Source: VRUE01 sp963805455 (GTDB lineage: Bacteria > Actinomycetota > Thermoleophilia > Solirubrobacterales > 70-9). Taken from it: DNA of 64,000 bases. Where the stretch lies: NCBI GenBank assembly GCA_963805455.1, contig CAWDUJ010000003.1:1-64000 (forward strand), in the 5' to 3' direction. Made by a program: the position numbers and the translations under genes. Below the pieces are notes generated by a model. That model was given only the letters and a program-made list of their open reading frames with translations, did not search any database and was not told the DNA's origin. How positions within the stretch are numbered: position 1 is the stretch's first letter; every line of letters starts with the position of its first letter. Below are positions 33,198-42,607 of this stretch, piece by piece.

Positions 33198-35383
33198 TGG
33201 CAAAGAAACGCGTCCACGAGATCGCCAAAGCCCAGGGTGTGACCAGCAAAGAGCTGCTGACCGCCCTCAAAGCGGCAGGGATCGAAGCCAAAGCCGCAGC
33301 GTCGAGCGTCGAGGAGAACGACGCGCTGCAGGCGCTCACGGGCCCCAAGGGGAACGGCGGCGCGGCCGCGACCGCGACCAAAGCCAAACCGAAACCGGCC
33401 GAGAAAGCCGCCGAGACCGCGAAGCCGAAAGCCAAACCGGCTGAGAAAAAAGCCGGCGCCGGCGCATCGAGCAAAAAACGCCGGGTGGTCATCGACTCAC
33501 AGGCCGCGCGCCGCGACCAGATGGGCGGCCCGCCGCCTCAGCGCCCGCCGCGCCGTCGCGGTGGGCGCCGCCGTCGCCCGCTGCTCGAGGAGCCACCGCT
33601 CAAAACGGAGGAGCCGGCCGAGCCGGAGGCGACCAAGGTCCCATCCGGGGCGACCGTGCGCGAGGTCGCCGAGCTGCTCGGCCTCGGCAGCGCCGAGGTG
33701 ATCAAGAAGCTGATGACGATGGGGGAGATGGCGACCCTGACCCAGACCCTCACCGACGAGTCGATCAGGGCGATCGCGGACGAGTACGACCGCAAGCTCG
33801 AGATCGTCACCACCGCCGACGAGGAGCCGGCGGAGCCCGAATACGAGGACTCCGAGGAGAGCCTGATGCCGCGGCCCCCGGTCGTGACCATCATGGGTCA
33901 CGTCGACCACGGCAAGACCTCGCTCCTCGACGCGATCCGCGAGACCGAGGTGGCCGCCGGCGAGGCGGGGGGGATCACCCAGCACATCGGCGCCTACCAG
34001 GTCCACCACGACAAACGGACGATCACCTTCCTCGACACGCCCGGCCACGCCGCGTTCACCGCGATGCGCGCCCGCGGCGCAAAGGTGACCGACGTCGCGG
34101 TGATCGTCGTCGCCGCCGACGACGGCGTCATGCCGCAGACCAAAGAGGCGATCGATCACTCGCGCGCCGCCGACGTCCCGATCCTGATCGCGGTCAACAA
34201 GATCGACAAAGAGGGGGCACAGCCGGAGCGGGTGCGAACCGAGCTCGCCTCAGACGGGCTGAACCCCGAGGAGTGGGGTGGCGAAACGGTCTACGTCGAC
34301 GTCTCTGCCAAGACCCACGAAGGCCTCGACAACCTGCTCGACATGATTCTTCTGGTCTCGGAGCTGGAGGAGCTCGGGGCGAATCCGGATGCCCCCGCAT
34401 CGGGGACCGTGATCGAGTCCCAGCTCGACCCGGGTCGCGGCCCCGTAGTCAGCATCCTCGTCCAGCGCGGCACGCTCAATGTCGGAGATTCCCTCGTCGC
34501 CGGCCCGCAATGGGGACGGGTCCGGGCGATGCACGACTTCACCGGCGACCGGGTCGAGAGTGCCGGGCCCGGTATGCCGGTCGAGGTGCTCGGCTTCGAC
34601 GGCGTCTGCGAGGCCGGCGAGATCGTCCACACCGTCGAGAACGACCGCCGCGCCCGCCAGCTCGCCCAGGAGCGCGGCAACCGGCTCAAGACCGAGGCCC
34701 TCGCCCGCCGCCAGGCGCGAAAGGTCAGTCTCGAGGAGGTCTTCTCCCGGGCCCAGGCCGGCGACATCAAGGAGCTCGACATCGTCCTCAAGGCCGACGT
34801 CGCCGGCTCGCTCGAGGCTCTCCAGGACGAGATCGCCAAAGTCCCCCAGGAGCAGGTCGGGATCAACATCATCCACTCGCAGACCGGCGGCATCAACGAG
34901 TCCGACGTGATGCTGGCCTCGGCTTCCAACGCGATCATCATCGGGTTCAACGTGCGGCCCCTCGCCGACGCCAGGCGCGCCGGCGAGCGCGAGGGCGTCG
35001 ACATCCGCACCTACTCGATCATCTACAAAATCACCGAGGACCTCCGCAACGCGATGGAGGGCATGCTCGAGGCGATCGAGGTCGAGGAGACACTCGGCGA
35101 AGCCGAGATCAAACAGACCTTCAAAGCCTCGAAAGTCGGTCGGATCGCCGGCTGTCTCGTCACCCAGGGCAAAGTCGTCCGCACCGCGAACGTCCGCCTG
35201 GTCCGCGAAGGCACGGTCATCTGGGACGGCAAACTCGGCTCCCTGCGGCGATTCAAAGACAACGTCCAGGAGGTCGAGGAGGGTCAGGAGTGCGGCGTCG
35301 TGCTCGAGGGCTACGCTGACGTCAAGGAGGGGGACGTGCTCGAGTTCTTCGAAACCAAACAGGTCGAGCAGACGCTGGAGTAG
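33197..35383 (+). CDS. infB: Translation initiation factor IF-2
   Basis: A 728-residue protein. It has an IF2N-type N-terminal helix-bundle (KRVHEIAKAQGVTSKELLTA), an Ala/Lys/Pro-rich linker, and a GTPase domain with G1 GHVDHGKTSLLDAI, G3 DTPGHAAF and G4 NKIDK. Domains II, III and IV follow and end at EFFETKQVEQTLE. It brings initiator tRNA to the ribosome. The GTG start overlaps the presumed real nusA stop (TAGTG). Confidence 0.97.
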   Translation: MAKKRVHEIAKAQGVTSKELLTALKAAGIEAKAAASSVEENDALQALTGPKGNGGAAATATKAKPKPAEKAAETAKPKAKPAEKKAGAGASSKKRRVVIDSQAARRDQMGGPPPQRPPRRRGGRRRRPLLEEPPLKTEEPAEPEATKVPSGATVREVAELLGLGSAEVIKKLMTMGEMATLTQTLTDESIRAIADEYDRKLEIVTTADEEPAEPEYEDSEESLMPRPPVVTIMGHVDHGKTSLLDAIRETEVAAGEAGGITQHIGAYQVHHDKRTITFLDTPGHAAFTAMRARGAKVTDVAVIVVAADDGVMPQTKEAIDHSRAADVPILIAVNKIDKEGAQPERVRTELASDGLNPEEWGGETVYVDVSAKTHEGLDNLLDMILLVSELEELGANPDAPASGTVIESQLDPGRGPVVSILVQRGTLNVGDSLVAGPQWGRVRAMHDFTGDRVESAGPGMPVEVLGFDGVCEAGEIVHTVENDRRARQLAQERGNRLKTEALARRQARKVSLEEVFSRAQAGDIKELDIVLKADVAGSLEALQDEIAKVPQEQVGINIIHSQTGGINESDVMLASASNAIIIGFNVRPLADARRAGEREGVDIRTYSIIYKITEDLRNAMEGMLEAIEVEETLGEAEIKQTFKASKVGRIAGCLVTQGKVVRTANVRLVREGTVIWDGKLGSLRRFKDNVQEVEEGQECGVVLEGYADVKEGDVLEFFETKQVEQTLE

Positions 35384-35384
35384 G

Positions 35385-35726
35385 ATGGGCGCTCCTCGCA
35401 TGCGCCGCGTGAATGAGGTGCTTCGCGAGGTGATCGGCGCGGCGATCACCACCGACCTCAGTGACCCTCGCATCGGCTTCGTGACCGTGACCTCCGTCGA
35501 GACCAGCCCTGACCTCCGCACCGCCAAGGTGCACGTCAGCGTCCTCGGCGACGAGGACCAGCGCGAGGCGACCCTCGAGGCCCTGCGCTCCTCACACGGG
35601 GTGCTGCAGTCGAAGATCGCTGCCGAGACCAGGATGAAGAGAACACCGACACTGACCTTCCACTTCGACCCCACGGTCGAGCAGGGGATGCGGATCTCGC
35701 AGCTGCTGGAGGACGACAATGGGTAG
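35385..35726 (+). CDS. rbfA: Ribosome-binding factor A
   Basis: A 113-residue KH-like protein: RRVNEVLREVIGAAI, DPRIGFVTVTSVETSPDLRT, AKVHVSVLG and FHFDPTVEQGMRISQLL. It aids late 30S assembly near the 16S 5' helix. The start is two bases after infB, and the end overlaps nrnA by eight bases, which fits a single translation-factor operon. Confidence 0.95.
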   Translation: MGAPRMRRVNEVLREVIGAAITTDLSDPRIGFVTVTSVETSPDLRTAKVHVSVLGDEDQREATLEALRSSHGVLQSKIAAETRMKRTPTLTFHFDPTVEQGMRISQLLEDDNG

Positions 35727-36717
35727 CGCCGGCGTCAGCATCGCGACGATCGAGCGGGTCGCCGACGAGCTCCGCAGCCGCGACAAATTCCTCCTCACGG
35801 CGCATGAGGGCCCCGACGGAGACGCCCTCGGATCGCTGCTCGGGATGCACCACCTGCTGACCGCGCTCGGCAAGGACTCGGTGATGTTCCTGACCGCGAA
35901 GGAGTTCCCGCTGCCGATCGAGTACCGCTTCCTGCCGCTGGAGGAGGTTTTCCACGAGGCGCCGGCCGACATGGCCGACCGCACGGCGATCTTCCTCGAC
36001 TGCGGGAACATCGACCGGATGCCGGTCGATTTCCTCAACGAAGGCGCACACGAGATCATCAACATCGACCACCACCACGACAACACCCATTTCGGCGACC
36101 TCAACCTGGTCGACGTCGATGCCTCCTGCACCGCCGAGATCGTCTACGAGCTGGCGCTGCTGCTCGGGGTGCGGATCAGCCCCGAGATGGCCTCGGCGCT
36201 CTATGTCGGACTGATCACGGACACCGGCAAGTTCATGTACGACAGCACCAACGCCCGCACCCACAGGATCGCCGCCGACCTGATCGATGCGGGCGTCGCC
36301 GTCGACGACACCTATCGCCGCCTCTACGAGCACGTCCCGATCGAGAAGATCAGGCTCGTCGCCCGTGCCCTCAACAGCATCCAGCGCCACTGCGACCAGC
36401 GCCTCGTCCTCGCCTACATCACCGCCGAGGACTACGAGGCGACCGGGGCGGGGGAGGAGATGACCGAGGGCATCATCGACCACCTGCGGTCGGTCGAGGG
36501 AGCCCAGATCGCCGCCCTGATCCGCGACCTCGGTGACCGCGGCCGGGCCGCCCGTAAGGTCAGCTTGCGCTCGAGCAGCGGCGAGGTCGACGTCTCCGCG
36601 ATCGCCCGTAAGAAGGGCGGCGGCGGCCACAAACGCGCCGCCGGCTTCTCGACCGACCTCGAGCTCGACCAGCTCGTGACTTTTCTCTGCGGCGAGGTCG
36701 GCGACCAGCTCGATTGA
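35719..36717 (+). CDS. nrnA: DHH-family nanoRNase / pAp phosphatase
   Basis: A 332-residue DHH-DHHA1 protein: HEGPDGDALGSLLGMHHLL, FLDCGNIDRM, NIDHHHDNTHFGDLN (DHH motif), GLITDTGKF and the C-terminal GGGGHKRAAGFS. NrnA degrades 2-5 nt RNA oligomers and can dephosphorylate pAp. Its position between rbfA and truB is conserved in many Gram-positives. Confidence 0.93.
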   Translation: MGSAGVSIATIERVADELRSRDKFLLTAHEGPDGDALGSLLGMHHLLTALGKDSVMFLTAKEFPLPIEYRFLPLEEVFHEAPADMADRTAIFLDCGNIDRMPVDFLNEGAHEIINIDHHHDNTHFGDLNLVDVDASCTAEIVYELALLLGVRISPEMASALYVGLITDTGKFMYDSTNARTHRIAADLIDAGVAVDDTYRRLYEHVPIEKIRLVARALNSIQRHCDQRLVLAYITAEDYEATGAGEEMTEGIIDHLRSVEGAQIAALIRDLGDRGRAARKVSLRSSSGEVDVSAIARKKGGGGHKRAAGFSTDLELDQLVTFLCGEVGDQLD

Positions 36718-36728
36718 GCGCTATTCAG

Positions 36729-37379
36729 ATGAGCCGGAAAACAGAGGGCGCCGTTCTGCTCTGTGACAAGCCGGCCGGGATAACCTCGCACGACATGGTC
36801 GTCCGCCTGAGACGGGAGCGGGGCTGCAAGGCGGGTCACGCCGGAACCCTTGATCCCTTCGCCACCGGCCTGCTGCTCGTCCTCCTCGATGGCGCAACCA
36901 AGCTGCAGCGCTTCCTCACCGGGCTGCCGAAGACGTACCTGGCGACCGCCCGGCTCGGCTGGCGCTCGAGCACCGGCGACCCCGACGGCGAGCTGACCGA
37001 GACGGGGGACATCCCCGAGTCCCTCTCACTGCCGACAGGCACGGTGCGCCAGCGTCTGCCGATGACCTCGGCGGTACGGGTCGGAGGAGAGCGGCTCTAT
37101 CGCAAGGCCCATCGCGGCGAGGAGGTCGAAACCCCGCAGCGCGACGTCGAGATCTACCGGGCCGAGCTGCTCGGCCGTGAGGGGGACACCGCCCGCTACG
37201 AGATCGAGTGCTCGGCGGGAACCTACGTCCGGACCCTGGTCGAGACACTCGGGGACGCCTATTGCGCCGAGCTCCGCCGGACCGCGATCGGGCCCTTCAG
37301 CATCGAGGATGTGGGGATGGAGATCAGCGTCGAGCAGGTCGCAGGGATGGTCCCGGCCGTCGGAGAGGCGCTGCGCTGA
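36729..37379 (+). CDS. truB: tRNA pseudouridine-55 synthase
   Basis: About 216 residues with the catalytic Asp in GHAGTLDPFATGLLL, CDKPAGITSHDMV, KTYLATARLGWRS and CSAGTYVRTLVETLG. It forms psi55 in the T loop. There is no PUA domain, so it is the short bacterial form. ATG 36729 is chosen; TTG 36714, overlapping the nrnA stop, would add five residues. Neither has a clear Shine-Dalgarno sequence. Confidence 0.94.
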   Translation: MSRKTEGAVLLCDKPAGITSHDMVVRLRRERGCKAGHAGTLDPFATGLLLVLLDGATKLQRFLTGLPKTYLATARLGWRSSTGDPDGELTETGDIPESLSLPTGTVRQRLPMTSAVRVGGERLYRKAHRGEEVETPQRDVEIYRAELLGREGDTARYEIECSAGTYVRTLVETLGDAYCAELRRTAIGPFSIEDVGMEISVEQVAGMVPAVGEALR

Positions 37380-38266
37380 TGCCGATCGTGGTCACCTCGC
37401 TGCCCGACGCCAAACCGCGGCCGAGGGATGTCGCGATCGGGACCTTCGACGGCGTCCACCGCGGCCACCAGGCTGTGATCAAGGGCTCCGACACGGTGCT
37501 CACCTTCGACCCCCACCCGCTCGAAATCCTCCATCCCGCGGCGCTGCCGAAGCTGATCATGCCGTTCACGGTCAAGCGCGATGTGATCGAAGGCCTCGGG
37601 GTCGGGGAGCTGGTCGTGATCCCGTTCGACCGCGAGTTTGCCTCACGGCCGGCCGAGCAGTTCATCGAGGACGTCCTGATCGCGCGGCTCGGCGCCGAGC
37701 GGGTCTCGGTCGGGGAGAACTTCCGCTTCGGCGCCAAAGCCAGGGGCGACCCGGAGATGCTGGCGGCGCGCCCCGAGTTCGAGACCCGGGTCGTGCCGCT
37801 GGTCGAGGTCGACGGCGAGACCGTCTCCTCGACCCGGATCCGGGCCCTGATCGCGGCCGGGGACATGCAGGGGGCGCGGCGCTGCCTCGGGGCGCCGTTC
37901 ATGGTCGAGGGAGAGGTCGTCCACGGCGATCAGCGCGGCCGGGAGCTTGGGTTCCCGACTGCGAACATCGTCCCCGACGACCGCCTCGCGATCCCCGGGC
38001 ACGGTGTCTACGCTGCCTTCGCCAACGGCGTCCCGGCGGCGGTCAACGTCGGCGTCCGCCCGACCTTCGACACCGGCCGTGGAGTGCTGATCGAGACCTA
38101 CCTGATCGATCACGAGGAGGACCTCTACGGGACGATGCTGAGGGTCGCGTTCGTCGAGCGACTGCGCGGAGAGAAGCGGTTCGCGGGGGTCGAGGAGCTG
38201 ATCGCGCAGATGCGAATCGATGTCGAGGACGCGAAGCAGGTCTGTGCTAGCTTCACCCCGCGATGA
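37379..38266 (+). CDS. ribF: Bifunctional riboflavin kinase / FAD synthetase
   Basis: A 295-residue protein: FAD synthetase motif AIGTFDGVHRGHQAV, VGENFRFGAKARGD, SSTRIRALIAAGDM; kinase motif RELGFPTANI and the C-terminal flavokinase fold. It turns riboflavin into FMN and FAD. The ATG overlaps the truB stop (TGATG) and its own stop overlaps rpsO (ATGA). The truB-ribF-rpsO order is classical. Confidence 0.95.
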   Translation: MPIVVTSLPDAKPRPRDVAIGTFDGVHRGHQAVIKGSDTVLTFDPHPLEILHPAALPKLIMPFTVKRDVIEGLGVGELVVIPFDREFASRPAEQFIEDVLIARLGAERVSVGENFRFGAKARGDPEMLAARPEFETRVVPLVEVDGETVSSTRIRALIAAGDMQGARRCLGAPFMVEGEVVHGDQRGRELGFPTANIVPDDRLAIPGHGVYAAFANGVPAAVNVGVRPTFDTGRGVLIETYLIDHEEDLYGTMLRVAFVERLRGEKRFAGVEELIAQMRIDVEDAKQVCASFTPR

Positions 38267-38532
38267 CACTGACGAAAGAGCAGAAGAGCCAGTTGATCGG
38301 CAAATACGGCCGCGCCGACAAAGACACCGGCTCGGCCGAGGTCCAGGTCGCGCTGATGACCGAGCGGATCAACGAACTCACCAAACACCTGCGCACGCAC
38401 GCCAAGGACCACCACTCGCGCCGCGGCCTGCTGATGCTGGTCGGCAAGCGCCGCCGCATGCTGCGCTACCTCGAGCAGTCCGACCTCGAGCGCTACCGCG
38501 CGCTCGTCGCCGACCTCGGCCTGCGCCGATGA
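38263..38532 (+). CDS. rpsO: 30S ribosomal protein S15
   Basis: An 89-residue protein matching S15 end to end: GRADKDTGSAEVQVALMTER, HSRRGLLMLVGKRRRMLRYL and YRALVADLGLRR. It binds the central domain of 16S rRNA. Its stop overlaps the ATG of a junction mini-ORF, and pnp, its usual neighbour, follows after a 497-bp gap occupied by that mini-ORF and a gene remnant. Confidence 0.98.
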   Translation: MTLTKEQKSQLIGKYGRADKDTGSAEVQVALMTERINELTKHLRTHAKDHHSRRGLLMLVGKRRRMLRYLEQSDLERYRALVADLGLRR

Positions 38533-38600
38533 GCGCGGCGCGAGCAAGCGTCGATATCTGTCGCTTCGCGCAGCGAGCAAAGCGCGAGCAGTTGTCATGA
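38529..38600 (+). CDS. Mini-ORF, MSAERAS family, after rpsO
   Basis: 23 codons with ATGA overlaps at both ends: with the rpsO stop at 38530 and with an ATG at 38597. The peptide begins MSAARASVDICRFAQRAKRE and ends QLS. It aligns codon for codon with the copies at 8407 and 62198 (minus strand) and at 43294, with both synonymous and replacement changes. The gene it leads into is decayed, so here the element has outlived its neighbour. Confidence 0.5.
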   Translation: MSAARASVDICRFAQRAKREQLS

Positions 38601-38936
38601 TCGACGCCGGGCAACCGGCACTGCGACAGCGAAAAACCGACCGCGGCGACGCCGCCGAGCAACGAGTTCTCCGTTCTCGGCCTGAGGGGAACGACGCTCT
38701 CGATCGACGTTAGATCGGCCGGCATCGTCGGGCATCGCCGACGGCAACCCGCCGGCGAAGGGCAGGAAGAAGAGGGCAGCGGACCGCCGCCGCGAAGCGG
38801 AAGCTGAACAGAAACGGCAAGGTCAAGGTCAGGGCCCTGATCACCTTCACCCCCAACGGTGGAACCGCCGCCACTCAGATTGCGAAGCTGACGATCTGGA
38901 AGAAAAAGCGCGGAAATAACGGGGGGCCAAACGCCG
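38597..38936 (+). pseudogene. Remnant of a secreted protein with a basic C-terminal domain
   Basis: Frames are scrambled, but two stretches are recognisable. PPSNEFSVLGLRGTTLSIDV occurs early. LNRNGKVKVRALITFTPNGG, TAATQIAKLTIWKKKRGNN occurs at about 38800-38930 and closely resembles the C-terminal domain at the end of the surface protein at 3820-3950 (LRNDHELKVRIHVSFVSLNG...). The ATG at 38597 reads only 38 codons before a stop. This fills most of the gap between rpsO and pnp. Confidence 0.6.
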
Positions 38937-38957
38937 CCTGCAGTGGGCCTGTACCCT

Positions 38958-38979
38958 CTCTCGCGAAAGAGAACGAGAG
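38958..38979 (+). promoter_or_regulatory. Small hairpin in the pnp leader
   Basis: CTCTCG (38958-38963) pairs with CGAGAG (38974-38979) around CGAAAGAGAA, about 50 bases before the pnp start. In other bacteria pnp leaders carry stems that are cut for autoregulation. This one is small, so that role is only suggested. Confidence 0.3.
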
Positions 38980-39029
38980 TTCTGAAAGCAAGATGGCTGC
39001 AAACCGTGCGGCCGGAGGTAAAAAATTAA

Positions 39030-41258
39030 ATGAGCATGTTTGACGTTAGTCGCGTCTCGGTGGATGTCGGCGATGGCCAGATTTCCTTCGAGACCGGCAA
39101 GCTCGCTCGCCAGGCAAGCGGCGCCGTCGTGGTCCAGTCCGGAGACACGATCGTCCTCTGCACAGCGACGATGGGCAATTTCAGGGATGTCGACTTCCTT
39201 CCCCTCACCGTCGACGTCGAGGAGCGGATGTATGCCGCGGGCAAGATCCCGGGCTCGTTCTTCCGTCGCGAGGGCCGTTCGGGCGAGAAGGCGACGCTGA
39301 CCGCGCGCATGATCGACCGTCCGATCCGACCCCTGTTCCCGAAGGGCTGGCACTTCGAGACCCAGCTCGTGGCGACCCCGCTCTCGGTCGATCACGTCCA
39401 CACCTACGACATCCTCGCGATGAACGGCGCCTCGGCGGCGCTCGCGATCTCGCCGGTCCCCGTTGCCGCCCACGTTGGCGCGGTGCGGGTCGGCAAACTT
39501 GACGGCGACTTCGTCGTCAACCCCCCCGAGGAGAGCCTCGAGGAGCTCGAACTGGACCTGATCGTCGCCGGCACCGACGAGGCGATCCTGATGGTCGAGG
39601 CCGGCGCCGACGGCGTCACCGAGGCCGAGATCCTCGACGCCCTCGACATCGCCCATTCCGAGATCAAGAAGCTCTGCGGGTCTATGCAGGAGCTGGCCGA
39701 CAAGGCCGGTAAGGAGAAGCTCGAGGTCGAGGCCCCCTCGATCGACGAGGGCCTCCTCGATCAGATCCGCTCCTCGCACGGCCAGGCTCTGGTCGACGCG
39801 ATCGCGACCGAGGGCAAGCTCGAGCGCTACGAGGCGATCGACAAGGTCAAGGACGAGGTCGTCGAGAAGTACGCGCCGGCCGGCGATGACGGCGAGGTCG
39901 ATGCCGACCGCAAGTCCGAGGTCGGCGCTGCCTTCGACGCGATCGAGAAGGATACGATCCGAAAGGCGATCGCGGTCGACAAGAAGCGCCCCGACGGGCG
40001 TGCCCAGGATGAGATCCGGCCGATCGAGACCGAGGTCGACATCTCACCGCGCGTGCACGGCTCGGCGCTCTTCACCCGCGGCGAGACCCAGATCCTCTCC
40101 AACGTCGCGCTCGGCACGACGCGGATGGACATGCGGCTCGACACCCTCGGGCTGCAGACCACGAAACGGTTCTGGCACCACTACAACTTCCCGCCGTTCT
40201 CGGTCGGGGAGGCCGGCTTCATGCGCGGCCCCAAGCGCCGCGACATCGGTCACGGCGCTCTCGCCGAGCGGGCATTGGCACCCACGATCCCAGGGGAAGA
40301 GGACTTTCCCTACGTGATCAGGATCGTCTCCGAGACGCTCGAGTCCAACGGCTCCTCGTCGATGGGCTCGGTCTGCGCTTCCTCGATGGCCCTGCAGGCC
40401 GCGGGTGTGCCGGTGAGCGCTCCGGTCGCCGGAGTCGCGATGGGGCTGATCAAGGAGGGCGACGACTACATCGTCCTCACCGACATCGCCGGCGTCGAGG
40501 ACCACCTCGGCGACATGGACTTCAAGGTCGCCGGCACCAAGGACGGGATCACCGCCCTGCAGATGGACATCAAGATCACCGGCGTCACGTTCGACATATT
40601 GCGAGATGCGCTGTCACAGGCCAACGACGGCCGCCAGTTCATCCTCGGCAAGATGGCCGAATCGATCGACGGCCCGCGGGAGATCCTCTCCCAGCACGCG
40701 CCGCGGATCGAAGCGATCAAGATCGATCAGGAGAAGATCGGTGCCGTCATCGGCAAAGGCGGCGAAACGATCCGCGCTCTCTGCGAGGAGTTCGAAGCGG
40801 AGATCGACGTCGAGGACGACGGCACGATCCGGATCTACGCCCCGACCGGTGACCTGGTCGAAGCCTGCGTCGCCCGAATCGAGTCGATGACGAAGGAGGC
40901 TGAGATCGGTGACCGCTACAACGGCGCCAAAGTCGTCAAGACGACCACCTTCGGCGCCTTCGTCGAGCTGGTCAAGGGCACCGACGGCCTGCTCCACATC
41001 TCCAACGTGAAACCGGGGGAGAGGGTGGACTCGGTCGACGACGTGCTCACCGCCGGCGACGAGATCGACGTCACCGTGGTCGAGGTCGACCGCGAGCGGG
41101 GCCGGATCGGCCTCCGCCTCTCGGACGACCCCTCGGTCGCGGGCAAAACCGCGGAGGAACTCGCGTCGGTCGGCACCGGAGACGGTGGCGGGCGCCGCAA
41201 CGGCGGCGACCGCGAGCGGCGGGGCGGCCGGCGGCGGGAGCGCGAGCGCCGACCTTGA
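39030..41258 (+). CDS. pnp: Polyribonucleotide nucleotidyltransferase
   Basis: A 742-residue PNPase: first RNase PH-like domain (VVQSGDTIVLCTATMG), alpha-helical linker, second PH domain (SALFTRGETQILSNVALG, FMRGPKRRDIGHGALAERAL, SNGSSSMGSVCASSMAL), KH (IGAVIGKGGETIRAL), S1 (GAFVELVKGTDGLLHISN), then an Arg/Gly-rich tail (GGRRNGGDRERRGG). It degrades RNA phosphorolytically from 3' ends. The Arg-rich tail may add RNA affinity. Confidence 0.97.
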   Translation: MSMFDVSRVSVDVGDGQISFETGKLARQASGAVVVQSGDTIVLCTATMGNFRDVDFLPLTVDVEERMYAAGKIPGSFFRREGRSGEKATLTARMIDRPIRPLFPKGWHFETQLVATPLSVDHVHTYDILAMNGASAALAISPVPVAAHVGAVRVGKLDGDFVVNPPEESLEELELDLIVAGTDEAILMVEAGADGVTEAEILDALDIAHSEIKKLCGSMQELADKAGKEKLEVEAPSIDEGLLDQIRSSHGQALVDAIATEGKLERYEAIDKVKDEVVEKYAPAGDDGEVDADRKSEVGAAFDAIEKDTIRKAIAVDKKRPDGRAQDEIRPIETEVDISPRVHGSALFTRGETQILSNVALGTTRMDMRLDTLGLQTTKRFWHHYNFPPFSVGEAGFMRGPKRRDIGHGALAERALAPTIPGEEDFPYVIRIVSETLESNGSSSMGSVCASSMALQAAGVPVSAPVAGVAMGLIKEGDDYIVLTDIAGVEDHLGDMDFKVAGTKDGITALQMDIKITGVTFDILRDALSQANDGRQFILGKMAESIDGPREILSQHAPRIEAIKIDQEKIGAVIGKGGETIRALCEEFEAEIDVEDDGTIRIYAPTGDLVEACVARIESMTKEAEIGDRYNGAKVVKTTTFGAFVELVKGTDGLLHISNVKPGERVDSVDDVLTAGDEIDVTVVEVDRERGRIGLRLSDDPSVAGKTAEELASVGTGDGGGRRNGGDRERRGGRRRERERRP

Positions 41259-41324
41259 GCGCGGAGCGAGCCAAATGAGCCATATCTGATCACCGCGCAG
41301 CGAGCGAAGCGCGGACATTGGTGA
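41255..41324 (+). repeat. Mini-ORF element between pnp and M16 peptidase, broken copy
   Basis: TTGAGCG on the pnp stop opens MSAERAK (41255-41278), ending in a TGA that overlaps an ATG (ATGA), as in the pyrB/pyrC copy. Here the second ORF ends after MSHI because the Trp codon TGG is TGA. The final frame ...AQRAKRGHW still ends in a TGA overlapping the next ATG (TGATG at 41322). CCGCGC AGCGAGCGAA GCGCGG can form a local hairpin. Confidence 0.5.
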
Positions 41325-42607
41325 TGTCGATGGAGCAAGCACAGGCCTCGGTCCTCGATTCCGGCGTCCGGGTCGCGACCGAGGCCGTTCCCTCGGTGCG
41401 CTCGGTCGCACTCGGGCTCTGGGTCCGGACCGGGTCCAGGAACGAGACCCCCGCTGAGGCGGGGGTCTCGCATTTCCTCGAGCACCTGCTGTTCAAGGGG
41501 ACCGAGCGGTTCTCGGCGATCGAGATATCCGAGCGCTTCGACAGCCTCGGGGCCTCGGTCAACGCGGCGACCGGCAAGGAGACGACCCACCTCCACGCAC
41601 GCTTCCTCGACGAGCACACCGACGAGGTCTTCGAGCTGCTTTCGGAAATGCTGCTCGCCCCGACCTATCCCGAAATCGACTCCGAGCGCGACGTCGTGCT
41701 GGAGGAGATCGCGATGTACGAGGACGAGCCCCAGGACCGCGTCCACGACATCCTCGCCGACGCCGTCTTCGGAGGCCACCCGCTGGGCCGCCGAGTCCTC
41801 GGTGAGGCCGAGGTGATCGCCTCGATCCCGGTCCCCGACATTTCCGCCTACCACCACCAGCGCTACACGGGGGCCAACCTCGTCGTCGGGGCCGCCGGCC
41901 ACATCGAGCACGATCGGATCGTCGAGCTCGCCGAGCGGCTCGTCTCGCCTGCCGAGGCCCAGAGTGCCGCCGACACGAACGGAAGCGGGCTGGAGGAGGA
42001 GGCGCGGTTCCGCTTCTACCCGAAGGACACCGAACAGTTCCACATCTGCTTCGGCGCGCCGGGGATCGTCCGCGAGGACGAGCGTCGCTACGCCCTCGCG
42101 GTCCTCGACTCGATCTTCGGCGGCTCCACCTCGTCGCGGCTGTTCCGCGAGATCCGTGAGAAGCGGGGCCTCGCCTACGCGGTCGGCTCCTACAACGAGC
42201 AGTACACGGACACCGGCCTTGTCGCCACCTACGTGGGCACGCGCGCCGACAACGTCGAGGAGGCCTGCTCGGTGATCGGCGCCGAGCTTGCGAGGCTCCG
42301 CTCGGAGCCGGTCTCGGCAGAGGAGCTCGCGCGCGGCAAGGAGAGCGTCAAGGGCCGCCTCGTCCTCTCCTCGGAGTCGACCGCGGCGCGGATGACGCGG
42401 ATCTCGCGCGCCACCCTCTTCGGGCTGCCGATCGACACCCTCGACGAGATGCTGTCCAAGGTCGATGCGGTCAGCGTCGACGACCTAACCTCCCTCGCCG
42501 CAGAGCTCTACGGCGCCGAGCGCCTCTCGGCTGCCTGCATCGGGTCCGACGAGGACTGCTTCCGCAAGGCGCTCGCCCCGGTCAGCGAGTTGCTGAGCAC
42601 CGCATGA
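41324..42607 (+). CDS. M16-family zinc peptidase
   Basis: About 427 residues with the inverted zinc motif H-x-x-E-H in GVSHFLEHLLFKG, the downstream Glu in VVLEEIAMYEDEPQD, and the second-half FGGSTSSRLFREIREKRGLA and YAVGSYNEQYTDTG. Related bacterial proteins degrade peptides or process protein N-termini. Several starts are possible (TTG 41318, GTG 41321, ATG 41324, ATG 41330). ATG 41324 abuts the mini-ORF stop. It follows pnp, as in many Gram-positives. Confidence 0.92.
   Translation: MSMEQAQASVLDSGVRVATEAVPSVRSVALGLWVRTGSRNETPAEAGVSHFLEHLLFKGTERFSAIEISERFDSLGASVNAATGKETTHLHARFLDEHTDEVFELLSEMLLAPTYPEIDSERDVVLEEIAMYEDEPQDRVHDILADAVFGGHPLGRRVLGEAEVIASIPVPDISAYHHQRYTGANLVVGAAGHIEHDRIVELAERLVSPAEAQSAADTNGSGLEEEARFRFYPKDTEQFHICFGAPGIVREDERRYALAVLDSIFGGSTSSRLFREIREKRGLAYAVGSYNEQYTDTGLVATYVGTRADNVEEACSVIGAELARLRSEPVSAEELARGKESVKGRLVLSSESTAARMTRISRATLFGLPIDTLDEMLSKVDAVSVDDLTSLAAELYGAERLSAACIGSDEDCFRKALAPVSELLSTA

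Noticed and set aside
32254..33492. Minus-strand Ser/Pro/Arg-rich ORFs across the nusA/infB junction
   Set aside because: They mirror the acidic repeat tail in antisense and have no independent features.
38529..38600. Explaining the mini-ORF elements only as transcription terminators
   Set aside because: Their flanking segments are mostly direct rather than inverted, no T-run follows, and they end exactly on start codons. Only the palindromic variants form strong hairpins.
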